A model generated the notes under the pieces. The model was not told the origin of the DNA, made no database searches, and worked only from the letters and a program-made list of their open reading frames with translations. A DNA stretch of 10,386 nucleotides from JBDNDK01 sp046719185 (GTDB lineage: Bacteria > Armatimonadota > UBA5829), in contig JBDNDK010000079.1 in assembly GCA_046719185.1 (NCBI GenBank), forward strand, positions 1-10,386. Reading direction: 5' to 3'. Shown one piece after another: positions 6,322-10,386 of the stretch. Each line of letters begins with the position of its first letter. Within the stretch, counting starts at the first letter, position 1. A program made the translations under genes and the position numbers.

Positions 6322-8853
6322 ATGAAATTAAAAAGATTTACTATAAGTGCAATAATATTATTATTTTTGTCAGCTTCATTGTCTGCTCAATCAAGGTTGG
6401 ATAGAATCTTAAACAATATGGTTCTTGATGCGTATACACCCAATATAAACAGAGAAATATTTAAAGTAATAGAACCCCATAAACCACTAGGTCAAACATT
6501 TACAACAGGCAGCAATATTGTTGAAATCTCAAGAATTGCTGTTGCTGTAGCTTATTGGAATGAATCTTGGCAGGAAAGTGAATCATTGGTGGTTACTATA
6601 TATGACTCACCACAAAAAAATAAAATTCTAGCAACTGATAAAATTCCATATTCGAGAAGAGCATGGGATCACCAAGTTCTAATGTTTTATTTTGACCTAA
6701 AAGTTCAGCCAAATAAAGAATATTATTTTGAGCTAACAGTAGATGGAGGTGACAGTGTTATAAATGGCATCTTCACAGGCGGTAGCTACAATGGTCAAGC
6801 CTATGAAGGTGTTAACACTTCAAACACCAATATATGGTTTGAAATTCATTCAAGGCCAGTTTTTGATAGAGATGCAGCTTATGCTGATAGATTTTCAATG
6901 TTTAACCTTAATTATCCCGGTTTGGAAGAAGTCAAAAAATATGTAAATCAGAAAAATTGGGATTCTGCAGTAGATGAACTAATAAAATTTTATGAGAACA
7001 GAAAAGACTTGTTCACAGAAGGTAATGTTTCTAAACCTATGCTTAATCCTGATTTTGATACTTCTGAACTTGATAAATTCATATTTGAGTATAAATTGGT
7101 TGTTGATGATGGAGAGATTATAGACCTTGGACCAAGATATAATCATTGGGTAAATTGGGCAAAAAAAGGTGGAATAGGCTTCACAAGAGTAGGACTTCAC
7201 AGATACTTCAGAGCTGCATATCAAAATACAACAGATGAGAAATATGCAAAAGCTTATGATGATTTTTTATTTTATTTCTTCAATGATATTCCTAGTCCAA
7301 TAAGGTCTGGATACATTAAACCAGACCAAAAGGAAGTACCTGCAAACTTTAGTAATGGTATTGGTGGTGGAAGAATGTGGGATGGATTAGGACTTGCAGC
7401 CAGAATTGGACTTACGTGGTGGAATTATGGTGGATTTATAAATTCTCCAAATCTCACAAGAGATATGAGAGCAGCAATGATATTTAATGTGCATGATATG
7501 GGAGCTTTATTATCAAGAATGCAAGCAGGAGGAAACTGGGAAGCTACCATAGGAAAAGCCGTGTTTGATTTTGGAGATCAGTTTCCAGAATCAACTTATA
7601 GCGATAAGTATTTTAAGCAGGGACTAAATATAATTCTTTCAAATATTGAAGATACTCTTCATCCTGATGGCTCCAGTTGGGAGGCATCAGCAAATTATCA
7701 TAATATAATTGTGAATAGATACCTTTCAATTTTTAAAAGATGCAAAGAACTGAATATTGAGATTGAAAAGAAATATAAAGACTTAGTAGAAAAATCTGTT
7801 GATTTTATTTTATATACTCTTCAACCAGACTGGAATGCACCAGCAAGAGGTGATTCAGGATTTTTTTCTGAGCCATTGGATCATCTCAGAAGAGGTGGAG
7901 AATATTTTAATAGGCTAGATTTTATTTGGGCAGGAAGCAGAGGAACTGAAGGAACAAAGCCCTCTAAGCTTTCTTATGCCTTTGATACCAGTGGTTGGTT
8001 TGTGATGAGATCTGGTTGGAATACTGATTCTTTGTATCTTAATATTCATAATGGACCTAACAGAGGGCATGGGCATTATGATGCTCTCTCTTTAATTGTG
8101 ATGGGATATGGAGAGAGATTTATAGTTGATCCGGGAATTACAACATACGGTACACCAGAAGCTGATTTTATGACGTCAACAAAGGCACATGCCACAATAA
8201 CAGTTGATGGCAGAGATACAAGACAAGATTTTGGAAAAAATACCTTTGGCGTTGCAAATGATATTGAGTATATAAAAGCTGAAAATGCTGGATATAACGG
8301 CTTGAATGATGTAAAACACACAAGAACTATTGTGTTTGTTAAAGATGATTACTGGGCTGTTTTTGATGAAGTTAATGGTATTGGAGAATATGAGATTACA
8401 TCTAGATTTCCATTTGCACCGGGCATATTGAACATACTAAACCCATCAGGTTTACTTACTACCTTAAATGAAAATGCAAATTTATTGCTAGTTCCTGAAA
8501 ATGGACACAAAATGAATGTTGAGGAATATACTCATCAAATTGATTCTAAGATAAAAGATGCACCAGCTGTTTTGTATACAACTAAAACTTCTTTGCCATT
8601 CAAACATTCACAGCTTTTGCTGCCATATAGAGGCAAAGAAATACCTAATGCTTCTATTAGGAAAATAGTTAGTGGGTTTTATGAAATCAAAATAAATGAT
8701 AGAACAGATTATATTGCTATAGGTAATATTGATAATGCCTATGTCAGTTTTAATGGGAAAGCTGTTTGCATAACATACAACAAAGATGGCAATCACAAAA
8801 TTAGAAATTTTGACTCTGAAAAAGTATATATAAAGAAACTGCCTATTCAATAA
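6322..8853 (+). CDS. Secreted heparinase II/III-superfamily (alginate-lyase-like) polysaccharide lyase
   Basis: An 843-residue exported protein expected to cut uronic-acid polysaccharides by beta-elimination in the periplasm or outside. Residues 1-22 are a Sec signal peptide (MKLKRF, hydrophobic core, SASLSA, cut before Q23); there is no lipobox Cys. Residues about 30-175 form a beta-rich domain (GQTFTTG...TIYDSP...EYYFELTVDGG) that may bind sugar. Next come a helical linker (about 180-232), a helical toroid (about 250-560) with GGNWEATIG (N405, W406) and DGSSWEASANYHN (E454, Y459, H460), and a beta-sandwich with NRGHGHYDALSL (H583, H585), DPGITTYG and TKAHATITVDGRDTRQ (H623). The Asn, Tyr-His and His motifs of the family all appear present, so it is likely active. 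AAGGA (6307-6311) lies ten bases before the start. It is transcribed alone, divergent from the isomerase. Substrate unknown; alginate, heparin-like or bacterial exopolysaccharide are all possible. Confidence 0.88.
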   Translation: MKLKRFTISAIILLFLSASLSAQSRLDRILNNMVLDAYTPNINREIFKVIEPHKPLGQTFTTGSNIVEISRIAVAVAYWNESWQESESLVVTIYDSPQKNKILATDKIPYSRRAWDHQVLMFYFDLKVQPNKEYYFELTVDGGDSVINGIFTGGSYNGQAYEGVNTSNTNIWFEIHSRPVFDRDAAYADRFSMFNLNYPGLEEVKKYVNQKNWDSAVDELIKFYENRKDLFTEGNVSKPMLNPDFDTSELDKFIFEYKLVVDDGEIIDLGPRYNHWVNWAKKGGIGFTRVGLHRYFRAAYQNTTDEKYAKAYDDFLFYFFNDIPSPIRSGYIKPDQKEVPANFSNGIGGGRMWDGLGLAARIGLTWWNYGGFINSPNLTRDMRAAMIFNVHDMGALLSRMQAGGNWEATIGKAVFDFGDQFPESTYSDKYFKQGLNIILSNIEDTLHPDGSSWEASANYHNIIVNRYLSIFKRCKELNIEIEKKYKDLVEKSVDFILYTLQPDWNAPARGDSGFFSEPLDHLRRGGEYFNRLDFIWAGSRGTEGTKPSKLSYAFDTSGWFVMRSGWNTDSLYLNIHNGPNRGHGHYDALSLIVMGYGERFIVDPGITTYGTPEADFMTSTKAHATITVDGRDTRQDFGKNTFGVANDIEYIKAENAGYNGLNDVKHTRTIVFVKDDYWAVFDEVNGIGEYEITSRFPFAPGILNILNPSGLLTTLNENANLLLVPENGHKMNVEEYTHQIDSKIKDAPAVLYTTKTSLPFKHSQLLLPYRGKEIPNASIRKIVSGFYEIKINDRTDYIAIGNIDNAYVSFNGKAVCITYNKDGNHKIRNFDSEKVYIKKLPIQ

Positions 8854-8926
8854 TAGCTGAATGGTTGAGAATAATCTGGAACAGCAGTATTATGTAAATC
8901 GTATAGTAATTAGTGGTTGTATGCAG

Positions 8927-8963
8927 TCTTGTGTTTAATACAAGAGTTAGAATTTTGATTTTT
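8927..8963 (+). terminator. Weak candidate terminator after the secreted lyase
   Basis: TCTTGT (8927-8932) pairs with ACAAGA (8940-8945) around a 7-base loop. The sequence after it is T-rich (to 8963) but begins only eight bases beyond the stem, so this is a poor intrinsic terminator. The palindromic element just downstream could do the job instead. Confidence 0.3.
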
Positions 8964-9044
8964 ATGTCATTCTGAGTTTTGTTGAAGAATAACAATGATT
9001 GTTTTTAAGATTCTTCGTCGCTTTGCTCCTCAGAATGACATAAA
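8961..9044. repeat. Nested palindromic element (REP/MITE-like), 84 bp
   Basis: The outer arms TTTATGTCATTCTGAG (8961-8976) and 9029-9044 are exact reverse complements over 16 bases. Inside are a second pair, GAAGAAT (8984-8990) and ATTCTTC (9010-9016), and an innermost hairpin AACAAT/ATTGTT (8991-9003). The right arm carries two more bases than the left between outer and inner pairs. It contains no ORF, and no flanking target duplication is obvious. The GTCATTCTGAG...GAAGAAT pattern resembles dispersed repeats I recall from several bacterial genomes; whether it is multicopy here cannot be seen. It may be a non-autonomous mobile element or a transcript-end hairpin. Confidence 0.75.
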
Positions 9045-9163
9045 TATATTTGGTGTATTGAAAATAAGTTCCCAATACATTTAACTCAATTGAAAATCTA
9101 ACTTTTACTGCAATTTGATCCAAGATGCATAACCAAGTATGTCTATTTTGGAGTCTTACTTAC

Positions 9164-10386
9164 TTGAAGGCTTATAATATAAATTATTTGCCATTGAAGC
9201 TTTTCTTGGGCTTAATAATTTTTTTCAATATAATATCTTCTGCACATTCACAGGAAAAGAGCAAGTCAACAATGCTTGCTGAGTTAACATCTGCTTCTGC
9301 TACTATTCTGCCGTCACTGACAAATAATAATGTAAGAAAATTACCTGAAAGAACTCAAGAGATTGCTCTTGATTTGATAGTATATAGATGGCTCACAAGT
9401 TTCAATGAGCTTCCAAATGAAATACAAAATATTGATATAGTTATAAAAGAACTCCAGCAAAATCTCAGAAATGAAACTATTGATTTTGCTGTTCAATATT
9501 TCCCAAAAGATAGAGGTTATACTACAGGCACTAATCCTCCACCAAAGAACAATCAAACTGCAATAGATTTAACAGATCTTGGATTGAATTTGAAACTGGC
9601 TCAAGATTATTCCAATAAAGCACCACTGCAAGCAATTGCTGCATTAAAAATTGCTCTTGATATAAGCCAAAAACAAAAACTTGAACTCACAGAAGCAGTT
9701 ATATTAAATTATATGGGTGATATCTATTTGTATGATATGAATCTATATAAACAAGCTGAAATTTGCTATAGACAATCAAGTTGGGTTTTGAGTGAATATT
9801 CTTGTATGGCATCAGCTGCAAAAATATATGAAGACTGGGGAAAGCTCAACTCGGTAACAGGTAAACATATAAATGCAAGTGAACATTACAAAGATGCTGC
9901 AAGAAAATGGGAAGCTCTATCTGGCAAAGAAGCTAAGGGTAATAAATATGGAGATCTAGCAGGACTTAATTATATTAAAGCTGGTCAAGAACTGATTAAA
10001 GCTGGCAATATAACAATGGCTGTTGAAATAATGACAGAAAAAGGATTAACACAGCTAAGGACTTGGTCTCATTCAACTAAAGAATATGATCTTTTGATAG
10101 AACACCTTATATCTCTTGCAAAATTTGCTCTTCAAAGATTTGAACCGGAACAAGCATTTTCTCTTTTGAAAGAAGCACAACAAGCTGCAAGTAAAGCACA
10201 AAATCCATTATTGATTGCAGATGTATATAAACTTCTTGAAGCCACTTACACAGAGCTCAATCAACCACAAAACACTTTGGCTGCAAGAGACAAACTAAAT
10301 AGAGAAATTAGTACACTAACTGCCAAAGGTCAGCTTGCACTAGAAAGACTGCAGAAAAACAATAGCCTTAGTCTTTCAGAAAAAAA
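9164..10386 (+). CDS. Exported helical-repeat (TPR-like) protein, N-terminal part (3' end outside window)
   Basis: The frame is open from 9119 to the window end without a stop. With a TTG start at 9164 the product opens MKAYNINY, then a hydrophobic core (about residues 9-24) and SSAHS before Q30: a normal Sec signal peptide, cut near residue 27-29. GGAG at 9150-9153 lies ten bases upstream. ATG 9125 is in frame but lacks a ribosome site and would put 13 extra residues in front; TTG 9188 is another option. The 407 visible residues are almost wholly helical and Ala/Leu/Lys/Gln-rich, with paired helices such as ILNYMGDIYLYDMNLYKQAE, SAAKIYEDWGKL, HYKDAARKWEAL and AFSLLKEAQQAA, typical of TPR units. 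The last part (KLNREISTLTAKGQLALERLQK) looks like a coiled coil. In other proteins such an arrangement can lead into a membrane helix and a kinase or cyclase domain, but nothing of that is visible. Function unknown. Confidence 0.75.
   Translation, partial: MKAYNINYLPLKLFLGLIIFFNIISSAHSQEKSKSTMLAELTSASATILPSLTNNNVRKLPERTQEIALDLIVYRWLTSFNELPNEIQNIDIVIKELQQNLRNETIDFAVQYFPKDRGYTTGTNPPPKNNQTAIDLTDLGLNLKLAQDYSNKAPLQAIAALKIALDISQKQKLELTEAVILNYMGDIYLYDMNLYKQAEICYRQSSWVLSEYSCMASAAKIYEDWGKLNSVTGKHINASEHYKDAARKWEALSGKEAKGNKYGDLAGLNYIKAGQELIKAGNITMAVEIMTEKGLTQLRTWSHSTKEYDLLIEHLISLAKFALQRFEPEQAFSLLKEAQQAASKAQNPLLIADVYKLLEATYTELNQPQNTLAARDKLNREISTLTAKGQLALERLQKNNSLSLSEK

Larger units (their letters stand above)
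8854..9163. other. Intergenic region, 310 bp
   Basis: No gene was found. It holds a weak hairpin at 8927-8945 and the palindromic element at 8961-9044. The last 120 bases are plain AT-rich sequence with TTTACT at 9104-9109, 54 bases before the proposed start at 9164, as a possible -10 element, and GGAG (9150-9153) as ribosome binding site. Confidence 0.5.

Noticed and set aside
6764..7224. Small open frames in other phases within the secreted lyase gene (6764-6946 plus, 6979-7224 minus)
   Set aside because: They are out-of-frame shadows of a lyase with continuous homology-like motifs; no SD or independent signal.
8076..8850. Two minus-strand frames within the 3' part of the secreted lyase gene
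   Set aside because: Antisense shadows; residue make-up is what reversed AT-rich coding sequence gives, and there are no start signals.
9148..9178. TTGGAG and a perfect TATAAT at 9173-9178 as a promoter
   Set aside because: The spacer would be 19 bases, and transcription would begin after the proposed TTG start, removing the signal peptide; the TTGGAG is better read as a ribosome site.
9341..9556. Minus-strand frame of 71 codons opposite the TPR-like gene
   Set aside because: The plus-strand frame is open for over 1.2 kb with a signal peptide and regular helices, so this is a shadow.
1..10386. CRISPR array, tRNA, rRNA or transposase gene
   Set aside because: No regularly spaced direct repeats, no cloverleaf-like segments and no transposase-like reading frame were seen on either strand.

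Overview
This is an AT-rich bacterial window (GC by eye about one third, with A/T-ending codons throughout). It has clear Shine-Dalgarno sites (GGAGG, GGGAG, AAGGA), Sec signal peptides and a c-di-GMP type receptor, which together suggest a Gram-negative, polysaccharide-handling bacterium. The phylum cannot be fixed from the sequence. The SD use argues against a typical Bacteroidetes genome. An AT-rich lineage such as Ignavibacteria/Chlorobi relatives or a similar group is only a guess.

Layout: (1) 1-1253, + strand: the 3' end of a Gfo/Idh/MocA-type sugar oxidoreductase gene, directly followed by a short GalU-type sugar-1-phosphate nucleotidyltransferase. (2) 1254-1590: AT-rich intergenic region with promoter-like and operator-like signals. 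(3) 1591-3993: a large heparinase II/III-superfamily protein with no signal peptide, ending in an intrinsic terminator at 4015-4044. (4) 4331-5329: a response regulator with a receiver domain, a middle beta domain and a C-terminal PilZ domain. (5) 5383-6147, - strand: a TIM-barrel sugar isomerase/epimerase, convergent with the regulator and separated from it by a perfect 13-bp inverted repeat. (6) 6322-8853, + strand: a second, secreted heparinase II/III-superfamily lyase, divergent from the isomerase. (7) 8854-9163: intergenic region carrying a nested palindromic repeat (8961-9044). (8) 9164 to the window end: the N-terminal part of an exported, helical-repeat (TPR-like) protein, cut by the window edge.

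The content is consistent with a carbohydrate locus: nucleotide-sugar supply (GalU), sugar oxidation and isomerisation (Gfo/Idh/MocA and AP-endonuclease-2-like TIM barrel), and uronate-polysaccharide cleavage inside (gene 3) and outside (gene 6) the cytoplasm. A c-di-GMP-responsive regulator lies between them. The functional link is inferred from proximity only; the genes are separate transcription units on both strands. No rRNA, tRNA, CRISPR array or insertion sequence was seen. The most interesting points are the pair of unlike lyases flanking a REC-PilZ protein, the apparently altered active-site motif in the signal-less lyase, the palindromic element, and a TATACT element at similar distance from three separate genes.
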